Source: an uncultured Eubacteriales bacterium (GTDB lineage: Bacteria > Bacillota > Clostridia > Lachnospirales > Lachnospiraceae). Taken from it: 39,199 bases of DNA. The position numbers were made by a program, and so were the translations under genes. The notes beneath the pieces were generated by a model. That model saw nothing but the letters and a program-made list of their open reading frames with translations, was not told the DNA's origin and did not search any database. The DNA is taken from positions 1 through 39,199 of the forward strand of contig ONXS01000023.1 in assembly GCA_900321855.1 (NCBI GenBank). The letters run 5' to 3'. Positions 19,137 to 27,097 of the stretch are shown here, piece after piece (the first letter of the stretch is position 1; the number at the start of each line of letters is the position of its first letter).

Positions 19137-19433
19137 ATGAAGTTAAAAAGGTTAAGTCACATATATTCAAAAAAAGGAATAACAATTGGTGCCATTGTAA
19201 CAGGTGTCGTGATTATTGGTGTAACCTTTGGAGTCAGCAATCATGTAGGATTTAAACCGCATAAAAATGACAACCTCAAATTCGTGAAAAATGAGGTCAG
19301 TTTTCAGGAGGAGGATAATGCTCCGAAAGATGAAGACGGGAAAGATGATTCAAAGGAAAACAGGGATTTATCGGAACATAATCAGAATCGCACTGAGAAT
19401 AGTGATACAGACAGACTCAATGATACCAATTGA
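19137..19433 (+). CDS. membrane-anchored N-terminal piece of the LRR surface protein
   Basis: A 98-residue frame: a lysine-rich start, one hydrophobic segment (about 15-33, GITIGAIVTGVVIIGVTFGV) that looks like a signal anchor or uncleaved signal peptide, and then a polar tail rich in Asp, Glu, Asn and Lys. It ends at TGA 19431-19433. The same frame then stays open for nine codons to an ATG at 19461 and on to 22838, and the polar low-complexity character continues across the stop. I therefore read it as the export signal and linker of the surface protein encoded downstream, now cut off. It starts 6 nt after the transglutaminase-like gene with a poor ribosome site. As a separate small membrane protein it would have no recognisable function. 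Confidence 0.7.
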   Translation: MKLKRLSHIYSKKGITIGAIVTGVVIIGVTFGVSNHVGFKPHKNDNLKFVKNEVSFQEEDNAPKDEDGKDDSKENRDLSEHNQNRTENSDTDRLNDTN

Positions 19434-19460
19434 TTAGAGGATGCCCGCAGAATTCAAAAT

Positions 19461-22400
19461 ATGAACAACATTAATCTGGATGCGCTCAATTATGGAACGG
19501 ACAATGGCGGAATTCCGATTCGTACTGGAATTTCGGAATCGCAGGGGAATACAGCGGTCACAGATGGTTCGTCAGAAAACGGAACCAACTCAGAACAACA
19601 GCAAACTAAGCGAGATGTCGGAAAGAATACGGGGGAACACGATGACAACAGACCTCAAGGTGGAGGTGGAACGGATGATTCCGGAGGTGGGGAAACTCCT
19701 GAGCCTGAACCACAGCCTCAGCCTCAGCCACAACCACAACCTGAGACAGACCCAGATATAAAACCTGAGACACATCCTGCATTACAGGAACTTCTTCACT
19801 ATGAAGAAATTCCGCAGAATGGAATTGATGAGGTGCCTGAAGATACAAAGATTTCCTTAATCGTCAATGCTGGAAATTCCTATACCACTCAATATATGAA
19901 ATTTTATTCCGGTGAAAAATTAGAGGACTGGAAAATTTTGTATGGGTATGATGTACAGCTCTGTGTTGGCAGAGAGGTGTATATTTTTACAGATGAAACA
20001 AATAAGAATCTGAAAATAGAAGGATACCCGACAGTGGCAGAGGATGATTTTGAAGTGATTTTTTCAGTTCGTCTCAATGAGAACAGTGAATGGATTCAGA
20101 GTGAGCCACAGAAAGTTCATGTATATGATCAAAAAATTGTATATAAAGACCAGAATGGAAAAGAATTAGAGGCCGAGTATGCAGAGCAGGGACAGATTCT
20201 CGATTTGTATCAGAAATACGATAATTATCTCAGAGACGAATTGGATGAGAGCAGAAATGAATATCTTTTTACCGGATGGGCTGAGACAAAGAACGGTAAA
20301 GACATAGGGGAATATTATATTGCGGATAAAGGCTGGAAGGCATTATATCTCAGACCGTTTTCGGCAGTTCCGGACGGAATGACTATGGGGGTGGAGTCAG
20401 AATATACCCGCAATCAAGAAAACAATATAGAATATTTGGAATATATACAGGCTCTGTATCATGTAGATGACAAAACAGAGATTGAGATACCATATGGAGT
20501 ACATAAAGTTAGTGCAAGAGAGGAAATTGGTGATGATGGAGAGAGCATAATTCATCCGATTACGTTTCAGACAGATGTACTGCATATTCCGAGAACTGTA
20601 AGAAGTTTGGATTTATCACATACTGTTGTCCGAGAAAAATATGTTTTAGACAGTGAGAGTAAGCATTATGTCGTGAACGAGGATGGATTGCTGTTAAATG
20701 TAGCCAAAGATACGCTGATTGGAGTGCCTCAGAATCTGGATACAATTGTGGTTCCTGACACAGTTACGACAATACAGTGCTCTTTTGGAATGGAGAAGGA
20801 GCAGAAGGTTATCATCCGTTCGGAACAAGTACCGGAATTTAATTTTAATGAGCAGGTTCATAATGCAAAAATCTATGTGCCAGATGAGTATTATTATGAT
20901 TATAGTTCGGTATGGCATCCAAATGAAAATACTCAGTTACATCTCTGTACAGAAGATAAGAACATTGCAAAGGGTGTGTTTGTCGATTCAGACGGAGCGA
21001 TTATGCGAAAATTAGAGGACGGAAGAATTGTGCTGCACAAGATTCCGGATAATGGAAAGCAGTATTATGTCATTTCGGATAAGGTTTCCATTATTTCACA
21101 GGATGTTCTCGAAAAGACAGGTGATATAGAAGAACTCTTTATTCCGGCATCTGTGAGAGAAATTGAAGATGATGCAATTGATATGGATAAGGTTTCGGCA
21201 ATACAGTTTATGGGAGATATGCCACAGATGTCCAAAGATGCACTCTATGGCACGACAATTCCTGTGATTCGAGCAATGCAGGGAGGCTCAGAGAATTTTA
21301 CCGCCAAATGGAGCGAGGTGTTTGGCGACACAATATCCGAAATTGAGTATGTAAATGATTATATACTTCGTACAGAAGAGAATTTTATTTATGGAGTATT
21401 TGTAGATGCAGGAGAGAAAAAGGCCGCCTTATTTGAGGCACCTGTGTGGATTGAAAGTTTTGTGGAGACAGACCACTACATTCCGGAAGATTTAGAACTC
21501 ATATATGTCGGAGAACACGCATTTGACCAGTGTGTCAACCTCAAAGTTGTGGAACTTCCGGAGGAGACGGTGCTAATCAGTAAAGAGGCATTTTCCGGAT
21601 GTGTGAATCTGGAAGGATTTTTGAGTAAAGCAACGCAGTCTATATTTGTCGGAGAAAATATCTTTGGTGATTGTGGCAATATGAGATTTGTTGCGTTTAA
21701 TTCTGACAAGGTCGAATTTGAAAATCCAGATGACAGATTTATCGGATATAATATGTATTACGGAGGCATTGACATTGGTATTTATACCCTGTATTTGCCA
21801 AATACGGCAGAAGACTACATTGATGATGCAAATTGTTTTGCATCGGGCTATGAACTTGTAGATGCCGGAGATACGGGAAAAATGCTGGTATGTGAGGTTG
21901 ATGGACAGCACATAGTGATTTCGGCGACATCGAATACACAGGGAACAGTCGTACTTCCAGACAATACAGTTCAGATATGTAATCTGGCATTTTCTGGCTT
22001 GAACAATCCATTTACCATCGATTCCGACAGTTTTTCTTCTGTCGCAGTCATTAGTACCAATTCATTTTTTGCAGCGAGAGGATTTGAGGGAAATACAGAT
22101 GAGCGTGGAGTTCTCTATCTTTCCGAGAATATCTATATGCTCGAAGAAAATTCGTTTACTGCCTGTTCTGGTATTACAAAGGTAATTATAGGAATTAATA
22201 CGGCAATTGATGAAGAGATGAGTATTTGCATACCAGATAACTGCTTTTTAGATTGTATTCATTTGACAGATGTAGTCTTTGAGGAAAGTTCGAATATTCA
22301 GTTTATTGGAATGAATTCTTTTGCAGGAACTGCAATTACATATTTTAAGGTTCCGGAGACGGTGAAAGATATTGGCTTTACGCCATTTTCAATCATGACC

Positions 22401-22838
22401 CGATATGTAGATTTGGAAGGGGAAAATTTCCCTAATTTGCCAGATGGATTGATGGAATCACCATTCCAGTTCCGATATGACACAGGTGCTATTTCTGATG
22501 AGAATCAAAGTGAATATATAACGATTCTCTTCCACGGAAAAACAGCAGCCGAAGAGCCGGAGCTGGCACAGAACCTGATTGAAAAATGGAAGTATTCTAT
22601 GTTTGGTTTTAACAATTCTATGGGAGAATATGAAAGTCAGCAGGAAGAGATGTTTGAGGAAATCTATTGGATGAATTATGAGAAATACTGTGATGAGAAT
22701 TACGACATTACTGAAGAAAATGATGAACTTCTCAGAGAAGAAACCCAGCAGATTATGGATGAGCACGTTGCTCAGGCAGTTGAACTGTTAAAAGAAAGAC
22801 TCGGTATAGCAGAAGATTCTCATGCGATACAAGAATAA
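19461..22838 (+). CDS. BspA-type leucine-rich repeat surface protein lacking its own signal
   Basis: The 1125-residue frame starts with a polar linker containing a proline-rich PEPEPQPQPQ tract (about residues 80-95). A segment near 225-295 ending in YLFTGWAETKNG resembles an InlB/Listeria-Bacteroides repeat. Then come many degenerate LRR_5 (BspA-like) units, of the pattern hydrophobic-x-x-AFxxCxNL, clear at GEHAFDQCVNLKVVELPE and SKEAFSGCVNLE. The C-terminus is acidic and helical, with no wall anchor. There is no signal peptide and no ribosome site near 19461, but the frame is continuous with the membrane-anchored ORF at 19137 apart from one TGA. BspA-type repeats usually mediate attachment or protein contact at the cell surface. 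It sits at the end of the MoxR/transglutaminase run, before a terminator. Confidence 0.8.
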   Translation: MNNINLDALNYGTDNGGIPIRTGISESQGNTAVTDGSSENGTNSEQQQTKRDVGKNTGEHDDNRPQGGGGTDDSGGGETPEPEPQPQPQPQPQPETDPDIKPETHPALQELLHYEEIPQNGIDEVPEDTKISLIVNAGNSYTTQYMKFYSGEKLEDWKILYGYDVQLCVGREVYIFTDETNKNLKIEGYPTVAEDDFEVIFSVRLNENSEWIQSEPQKVHVYDQKIVYKDQNGKELEAEYAEQGQILDLYQKYDNYLRDELDESRNEYLFTGWAETKNGKDIGEYYIADKGWKALYLRPFSAVPDGMTMGVESEYTRNQENNIEYLEYIQALYHVDDKTEIEIPYGVHKVSAREEIGDDGESIIHPITFQTDVLHIPRTVRSLDLSHTVVREKYVLDSESKHYVVNEDGLLLNVAKDTLIGVPQNLDTIVVPDTVTTIQCSFGMEKEQKVIIRSEQVPEFNFNEQVHNAKIYVPDEYYYDYSSVWHPNENTQLHLCTEDKNIAKGVFVDSDGAIMRKLEDGRIVLHKIPDNGKQYYVISDKVSIISQDVLEKTGDIEELFIPASVREIEDDAIDMDKVSAIQFMGDMPQMSKDALYGTTIPVIRAMQGGSENFTAKWSEVFGDTISEIEYVNDYILRTEENFIYGVFVDAGEKKAALFEAPVWIESFVETDHYIPEDLELIYVGEHAFDQCVNLKVVELPEETVLISKEAFSGCVNLEGFLSKATQSIFVGENIFGDCGNMRFVAFNSDKVEFENPDDRFIGYNMYYGGIDIGIYTLYLPNTAEDYIDDANCFASGYELVDAGDTGKMLVCEVDGQHIVISATSNTQGTVVLPDNTVQICNLAFSGLNNPFTIDSDSFSSVAVISTNSFFAARGFEGNTDERGVLYLSENIYMLEENSFTACSGITKVIIGINTAIDEEMSICIPDNCFLDCIHLTDVVFEESSNIQFIGMNSFAGTAITYFKVPETVKDIGFTPFSIMTRYVDLEGENFPNLPDGLMESPFQFRYDTGAISDENQSEYITILFHGKTAAEEPELAQNLIEKWKYSMFGFNNSMGEYESQQEEMFEEIYWMNYEKYCDENYDITEENDELLREETQQIMDEHVAQAVELLKERLGIAEDSHAIQE
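19698..19745 (+). repeat. proline-glutamine coding repeat
   Basis: About eight tandem CCT/CCA-GAG/CAG/CAA codon pairs encode Pro-Glu then Pro-Gln dipeptides. This is a stiff spacer of the sort found between a membrane anchor and a surface domain. The six-base period makes it prone to length change by slippage. Confidence 0.8.
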
Positions 22839-22848
22839 ATAATAGGAA

Positions 22849-22894
22849 AAAAATACCGGAATGTACCTGTTGCAGTGTACATTTCGGTATTTTT
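22849..22894. terminator. bidirectional terminator between convergent genes
   Basis: An 18-bp stem (22849-22866 with 22877-22894), core ATACCGGAATGTAC paired with GTACATTTCGGTAT with one G-T pair, flanked by an A run on the left and a T run on the right. It can stop both the plus-strand LRR transcript and the minus-strand DUF4097 transcript. Confidence 0.9.
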
Positions 22895-22962
22895 GTAACT
22901 ATTCAGAGAAACCACAGTGAGGAGATGCGCAGCATTTTCGAACTTGGTTCTGAATCGTTCTT

Positions 22963-23868
22963 TTATTTGACATTAATATTTCCAAGACTGGTCTGGATTT
23001 TTATGACAGAATTACTGTAAGTATAATCAGCAGGTATGTTGACTCGCGAGCCATAGTGTTTATGATTAAACGTAACATCACCTAACTCGCTGGAAAGTTC
23101 AAATGAATGATTGGAGATATTATCAGACAGTGTGACATTAATATCGCCATTTTTACAGGTAATTACCGCATTTTCCAGTGAACAGTCTTTTAACGAAATA
23201 TTGCCGTTCTCATTTTGTCCATTTACGTTCATAAAACTAGAAGAAGAGGACTCAATATTCCCGTTGCCTGTTTGAAAAACGGTTTTTCGATTAATCTCAG
23301 TATTATCAATTGTAATATCCCCGTTTTCTGTCTCTGTATTTAAGTCATAAGACTGAATATTATTGCAGGAAATATTTCCATTATCCGTTTTGGCAGATAA
23401 AGACGTTGTTTTGAGGTCACGAATGATGATGTCTCCATTCTCTGATTTGACAGTCAGGCGGCTAAAATCTTTCTCCGGAACTGTCAGAACAATATAAGAA
23501 GGTGATTTGGAAAAAACAGACAAATCAAATGAAAGCATCGTTACTTGTTTTGCTGAGAGTTCTAATTTTCGGTCTGTGATTTTGTGTGTAAATTTATAAT
23601 CTTCTGGGAGATTATATTCGATACAAGGATTTTCACCAGACTTAATGGTCAATTTACAGTTATCTAAGTGAATCTCAGCAAAGGGGAAGTTATCCAGACT
23701 AACTTTGCCGGAAATGAAATTCTGCTGCCCAACATAAACCTTTTGTCTTGTATAGCTGATTCTGTAATCTGCTTTTCCTCCGAGAAGAAGTCCCGAAATA
23801 AAACAGACCGCCCCTAGAGCCAGAAGGATATAGCTAATGAATACACTTTTATTTTTCAATCGTTTCAA
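22963..23868 (-). CDS. DUF4097 beta-helix protein with membrane anchor
   Basis: A 301-residue protein with an N-terminal hydrophobic anchor (about 11-29) and an extracytoplasmic region built of repeated rungs of about 20 residues, each carrying N-G-[DN]-I or a close variant (SENGDIIIRD, DNGNISCNN, ENGDITIDN, GNGNIESSS, ENGNISLKD, KNGDINVTL). This is the DUF4097 / LiaG-like parallel beta-helix pattern seen with HAAS and PadR genes in Firmicutes envelope-stress loci. It is last in a PadR-HAAS-DUF4097 operon, starting 1 nt after the HAAS stop. The start is TTG (complement 23866-23868), with AGGTG upstream; no in-frame ATG lies near. The biochemical role is unknown for the family. Confidence 0.85.
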   Translation of the reverse strand: MKRLKNKSVFISYILLALGAVCFISGLLLGGKADYRISYTRQKVYVGQQNFISGKVSLDNFPFAEIHLDNCKLTIKSGENPCIEYNLPEDYKFTHKITDRKLELSAKQVTMLSFDLSVFSKSPSYIVLTVPEKDFSRLTVKSENGDIIIRDLKTTSLSAKTDNGNISCNNIQSYDLNTETENGDITIDNTEINRKTVFQTGNGNIESSSSSFMNVNGQNENGNISLKDCSLENAVITCKNGDINVTLSDNISNHSFELSSELGDVTFNHKHYGSRVNIPADYTYSNSVIKIQTSLGNINVK

Positions 23869-23869
23869 A

Positions 23870-24463
23870 TTAAATCACCTGCTTTCTGTTTCGAGTTTCG
23901 ATTATTTTTTTGAAGATATTTGCAATGGTTCGGGCACAGATATGTGAGAGTCTGATTGCAAAATGAATAAACAGAATACTAATTCCGAGACAGAACAGTG
24001 AAATTCCGAGACAGACAAGTTTCTGAGGAATGGTAACTGCCCAGATAATTGCAGGGAGCACAGCAATACCTGCAATCACAAGTGAAACACCTACTGCAAT
24101 GATAGATACGACAACTGCAAATGCAACCGAGACACATGCAACAAACAGAGTGACAATCACTGCAATGAGAGGTATGGTGATTGGTGTAGTGCAAATTCCA
24201 AGAAGAATCAGTGTCAACAGATTCTTATTATTTGTGAAACTACCTTTTTCTTTTTGAAGTTCAATGTGCTTGTCCGTAGAATTTCGGATGATTTCCCTTG
24301 CAATATCAGAGGGAGTTCCGATTCGCTTGGTCACATCTTCGTCATCTTGCAGCTGCATCTCATCTAGATATTCTGTATAGTAGTTCATGGCATCTTCCAA
24401 GTCCTCTTTTGGGAGATGTCTTAATTTTTTTCTCAGTGTTTCTAGAAATTTTTCTTTATTCAA
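23870..24463 (-). CDS. HAAS-domain (DUF1700) membrane protein
   Basis: A 197-residue protein. Residues 1-75 form the helical HAAS domain (KFLETLRKKLRHLPKEDLED, then a YTEYLDEM segment and IGTPSDIAREII). It is followed by about four membrane helices in residues 80-180. HAAS proteins are usually encoded next to PadR regulators and are thought to act with them in envelope sensing. The start is TTG overlapping the PadR stop as TTGA (24460-24463 on the complement), preceded by GGAGGTG at good spacing; there is no nearby ATG. The product therefore probably depends on coupling to PadR translation. Confidence 0.88.
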   Translation of the reverse strand: MNKEKFLETLRKKLRHLPKEDLEDAMNYYTEYLDEMQLQDDEDVTKRIGTPSDIAREIIRNSTDKHIELQKEKGSFTNNKNLLTLILLGICTTPITIPLIAVIVTLFVACVSVAFAVVVSIIAVGVSLVIAGIAVLPAIIWAVTIPQKLVCLGISLFCLGISILFIHFAIRLSHICARTIANIFKKIIETRNRKQVI

Positions 24464-24819
24464 TTATTTTCACCTCCGGTAATCTGTGATTCTTCTTTTT
24501 CTGACGTTTCCGCTGTGTGATGCAGCAGAGAATCAATATTTGTTTTATAGATTTCCCATTCATTAGTCAGGAAATCGAGACGCTCCTTTCCTGCATCTGT
24601 GATATGATAATATCTCCGGTTTCTTCCCTGAAATGGCTCATCATAGGTGGAGAGATAATTATCCTTTTGCAGACGGCGAAGAACAGGATAGAGCGTAGAT
24701 TCTGAAATATCTACCACCTCTTTGACCTTCTGTGTCAGCGTGTAACCGTAGGCATCTTCTATGTTTAAAATAGCCAGCACACAGGCATCTAACAGAGGTG
24801 TGGTTAACTGGTAAGTCAT
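24460..24819 (-). CDS. PadR-family transcriptional regulator
   Basis: A 119-residue regulator with the PadR winged-helix pattern: LDACVLAILNIEDAYGYTLTQ, then STLYPVLRRLQKDNYLSTY, the RNRRYYHIT wing and AGKERLDFLTNEW, followed by a short C-terminal helix. I choose the ATG at complement 24819, with AAAGGGG upstream; a TTG one codon earlier is possible. The promoter and a perfect palindrome sit directly upstream, so autorepression is likely. It is first of three overlapping or abutting genes (PadR, HAAS, DUF4097). PadR proteins of this size respond to varied small molecules or stresses; the signal here is not evident. Confidence 0.93.
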   Translation of the reverse strand: MTYQLTTPLLDACVLAILNIEDAYGYTLTQKVKEVVDISESTLYPVLRRLQKDNYLSTYDEPFQGRNRRYYHITDAGKERLDFLTNEWEIYKTNIDSLLHHTAETSEKEESQITGGENN

Positions 24820-24848
24820 CAAAAGACCCCTTTCTTGTTTGGATAAAT

Positions 24849-24880
24849 AATATTATATGACATATAATATTGGGTGTCAA
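24849..24880 (-). promoter_or_regulatory. padR operon promoter with embedded palindromic operator
   Basis: On the minus strand TTGACA (complement 24875-24880), a 17-nt spacer and TATAAT (complement 24852-24857) form a fully consensus promoter. A perfect palindrome with 11-bp arms AATATTATATG and CATATAATATT around a single A covers 24849-24871, that is the -10 box and most of the spacer. A repressor there would block polymerase. PadR is the natural candidate, by position. Confidence 0.85.
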
Positions 24881-25022
24881 TATACAAAATTATAATTCCA
24901 GATGAACGGTTCGGATTAGCAATGTAATATAGTTTTAAATTAGTAGTGAATATCGATAAATGAAACTGTATGAATTTGCTGTAATAAAATTTGAGGAAGA
25001 AAATGATTTTAGAAAGTAATAC

Positions 25023-25086
25023 TTGACAAATAGGTGTACATACTGTATATATAAAATATACACAGCATATAAACGGTATATACAGT
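25023..25086 (+). promoter_or_regulatory. ABC/GntR operon promoter with nested TGTATA/TATACA operators
   Basis: TTGACA (25023-25028), 17 nt, then TATATA (25046-25051). Overlapping it is TGTATAT-N5-ATATACA (25044-25062), and a larger inverted repeat ACTGTATATA (25042-25051) / TATATACAGT (25077-25086). The spacing suits a GntR (YtrA-type) repressor, and the operon encodes one at 26610. Confidence 0.75.
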
Positions 25087-25104
25087 TGGGAAGGAATTGT
25101 AATT

Positions 25105-25833
25105 ATGATAAGAGTAGAGAATGTTTCGATTACATATTATGACAGGAAAAAGAGTGAATCATCTGAATTTCAGGTAGAAAATATTCATTTCATACTAGAA
25201 AAGGGCGAGGTTCTAGGAATTATTGGAAGAAATGGCTGCGGAAAGACAACACTTTTAAAGAGTCTGGTGGGATTAAAAGGAAGAGATGCCGGAGAAGTCG
25301 AGTATGATGGACTTTTTCTCGGAAAGGACAATAAGCAAATCAAAGAAAAGATTGCGTTTGTCTCTCATGAATGGCTCTTTGATTTGAATACCCAAGTGAA
25401 AACAATCCGAGACTTTTACGGAAGTTTTTATTCGAATTTTGACCGAAAAAAATTTGATGAGTTGTGTGAGCAATTTGAAATTTATTCCAAAAGTACGGGT
25501 ATGTTGATGTCTTTGGGAGAAAAGGCAAAGCTGTCTCTTATCCTTGCCCTGAGCAGAAATCCAGAGGTCTTGATTATGGACGAGCCATTATCGAATTTGG
25601 ACCCTGTGGTTCGGGCAGAGATTATGGATTTACTCAGAGATTATATGGCAGACGGAGAGAAAAATATCATTTATTCTACCCATATGATACATGAATTAGA
25701 GCAGATTGCAGATAAAATTCTGTATATGAAAAATGGAAAGCAGGAGATGTGTATGGATATGAATGAAATTCAGGACACATATTTTGCAGGGCGAAGAGTA
25801 GACTTAGAAGAGTTATTTGAGATATTTGCCTGA
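25105..25833 (+). CDS. ABC transporter ATP-binding protein (first module)
   Basis: A 242-residue ATPase: Walker A GIIGRNGCGKTT (near residue 40), a signature of the form MSLGEKAKLSL instead of LSGGQ, Walker B VLIMDEPLSNLDP and the H-loop STHMIHEL. This divergent signature is common in ABC-2 type modules of GntR-regulated (YtrB-like) operons. It has no membrane part; the partner is likely the protein encoded at 25940. It is first in the transcript after the TTGACA promoter, with GGAAGGA as the ribosome site. Substrate is unknown; related systems are linked to lantibiotic or cell-wall stress. Confidence 0.9.
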   Translation: MIRVENVSITYYDRKKSESSEFQVENIHFILEKGEVLGIIGRNGCGKTTLLKSLVGLKGRDAGEVEYDGLFLGKDNKQIKEKIAFVSHEWLFDLNTQVKTIRDFYGSFYSNFDRKKFDELCEQFEIYSKSTGMLMSLGEKAKLSLILALSRNPEVLIMDEPLSNLDPVVRAEIMDLLRDYMADGEKNIIYSTHMIHELEQIADKILYMKNGKQEMCMDMNEIQDTYFAGRRVDLEELFEIFA

Positions 25834-25871
25834 ATATTAGAACTGCGAATTTTTTTGATTCTGTTCGTTTT

Positions 25872-25912
25872 ATAACACATAACGATTCGGAACTGTGTTT
25901 GAATCGTTGTTA
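25872..25912. repeat. intergenic inverted repeat between ABC genes
   Basis: AACGATTC (25881-25888) pairs with GAATCGTT (25901-25908); an outer TAAC (25872-25875) can pair with GTTA (25909-25912) across a 5-nt bulge on the left side. No T run follows, so it is not a standard terminator. It may set the relative level of the ATPase and membrane protein by RNA processing or stability. Confidence 0.5.
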
Positions 25913-25939
25913 CAAATTTGGATATGAGGTGTGATGATT

Positions 25940-26626
25940 ATGGAAAAATTAAAATTATTGATAAGAGATGCAAAATTAAATATAAAAACAATGCCTGCTG
26001 CAATGAACGCTGTCGTGATTGTCAGCTTTCTTTTCTTTGGAATGTATTCATTTTTTTCAGGTGAAAATGCAATTAGCAGTGAGAGTAAGTGGATCAGTGA
26101 GGTTATATATATGAGTATTTTAGGCTCTTCATATGACCGAAGAATATCAGATGTATATAAATTGCTCCCACTAGATGATGGAGAGATAAAATTAATTTTC
26201 GTATTTCGAAAAATTGTATTATCTCTGGTGATTTCTATATTCTGTTATATAGCCCTAATTCCGTATATGATAAAGACGGGTACATATTTGATGACGTTTC
26301 TTACATTTATTAGACTTTTTGTAATGATGGTTGGTTATATGACCATATATGATGGTGTGACCTATCACAAAAAGACATATCCCCATCTGTTGTATCGTAT
26401 CATTAAATTTATTCTTCTGATTGTAGTGGCATCTATTTTGTTTGCTATGGAAAAGAAGGATTTATCGAATATTCCATTTGTTACGATTGCAGTGGCAGGA
26501 AGTCTTTTGCTGGTTGCGGTATTTACAGCGATTGAATATTGGATGCTTGATAAGATACCGGTAGATGAGATGAAATTTAATGAAAAAAGAAAAATTGGAG
26601 GCTCCGAAGATGAAGATAGAGATTAA
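25940..26626 (+). CDS. ABC-2 type membrane protein
   Basis: About 229 residues with roughly six hydrophobic segments, for example AAMNAVVIVSFLFFGMYSFF, IVLSLVISIFCYIALIPYMI, FLTFIRLFVMMVGYMTIYD and SLLLVAVFTAIEYWML. I recognise no precise family; length, topology and position fit the membrane half of a small ABC-2 module paired with the ATPase at 25105. I place the start at ATG 25940, 8 nt after AGGTG; GTG 25931 and ATG 25934 are in frame but too close to the ribosome site. The 3' end overlaps the GntR gene by 17 nt. Confidence 0.75.
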   Translation: MEKLKLLIRDAKLNIKTMPAAMNAVVIVSFLFFGMYSFFSGENAISSESKWISEVIYMSILGSSYDRRISDVYKLLPLDDGEIKLIFVFRKIVLSLVISIFCYIALIPYMIKTGTYLMTFLTFIRLFVMMVGYMTIYDGVTYHKKTYPHLLYRIIKFILLIVVASILFAMEKKDLSNIPFVTIAVAGSLLLVAVFTAIEYWMLDKIPVDEMKFNEKRKIGGSEDEDRD

Positions 26627-27095
26627 AAATAATTCAGATAAGCCGATTTATGAGCAGATTATCATACAGATTAAAAACTGTATCATTGCAGGCGAGATTG
26701 AGAAAAATGCAATGCTGCCTTCTATAAGAAGTCTCGCAAAGGATTTGCAGATTAGTGTAATTACAACGAAGAGAGCGTATGAAGAACTGGAAAAAGAGGG
26801 GCTGATATACAGTCAGGCCGGAAAAGGTTTCTATGTGTCGGAGAATAATGTAGATATTCTGAGAGAAAAGAAAATCAGCATGATTGAAAATAAAATTGAG
26901 GCGCTGGTTTTGGAATGTCTGGATGCGGGGCTGACCGTTCAGGATATTCACGACATCATTGATGAACTCGCAGAGGATTTTTCGGAAACTCCTGCAATGA
27001 AAAATTCAAGATATGAAAAGGCAAGTAATCAGAGTACAGAAACACAAAATTGCGAAAATAGCAACGATTTGTCAGAGGGACAGGAGAGTGAGTAA
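26610..27095 (+). CDS. GntR-family regulator, YtrA subfamily
   Basis: A 161-residue regulator. The N-terminal winged helix is typical GntR: KPIYEQIIIQIKNCIIAGEI, then LPSIRSLAKDLQISVITTKR and AYEELEKEGLIYSQAGKGFY. The short C-terminal helical part, with no ligand-binding UTRA or FCD domain, places it in the YtrA group, which controls ABC transporters. I choose ATG 26610 because GGAGG lies at 26597-26601 at ideal spacing; an upstream ATG (26580) lacks a ribosome site. A Ser/Asn/Glu-rich tail follows. It is encoded between two ABC modules and probably represses the promoter at 25023. Confidence 0.92.
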   Translation: MKIEIKNNSDKPIYEQIIIQIKNCIIAGEIEKNAMLPSIRSLAKDLQISVITTKRAYEELEKEGLIYSQAGKGFYVSENNVDILREKKISMIENKIEALVLECLDAGLTVQDIHDIIDELAEDFSETPAMKNSRYEKASNQSTETQNCENSNDLSEGQESE

Positions 27096-27097
27096 CA

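Noticed and set aside
19590..19848. Minus-strand ORFs rich in Leu/Arg or Val/Ala opposite the proline repeat
   Set aside because: They are antisense shadows of the Pro-Glu/Gln codon repeat and have no ribosome site.
25872..25912. Terminator between the first ABC ATPase and the membrane protein
   Set aside because: The stem is not followed by a T run on either strand, so it is listed only as an inverted repeat.
26580..26609. Longer GntR start at 26580
   Set aside because: It has no ribosome site and would lengthen the overlap with the upstream gene, while ATG 26610 has GGAGG at ideal spacing.
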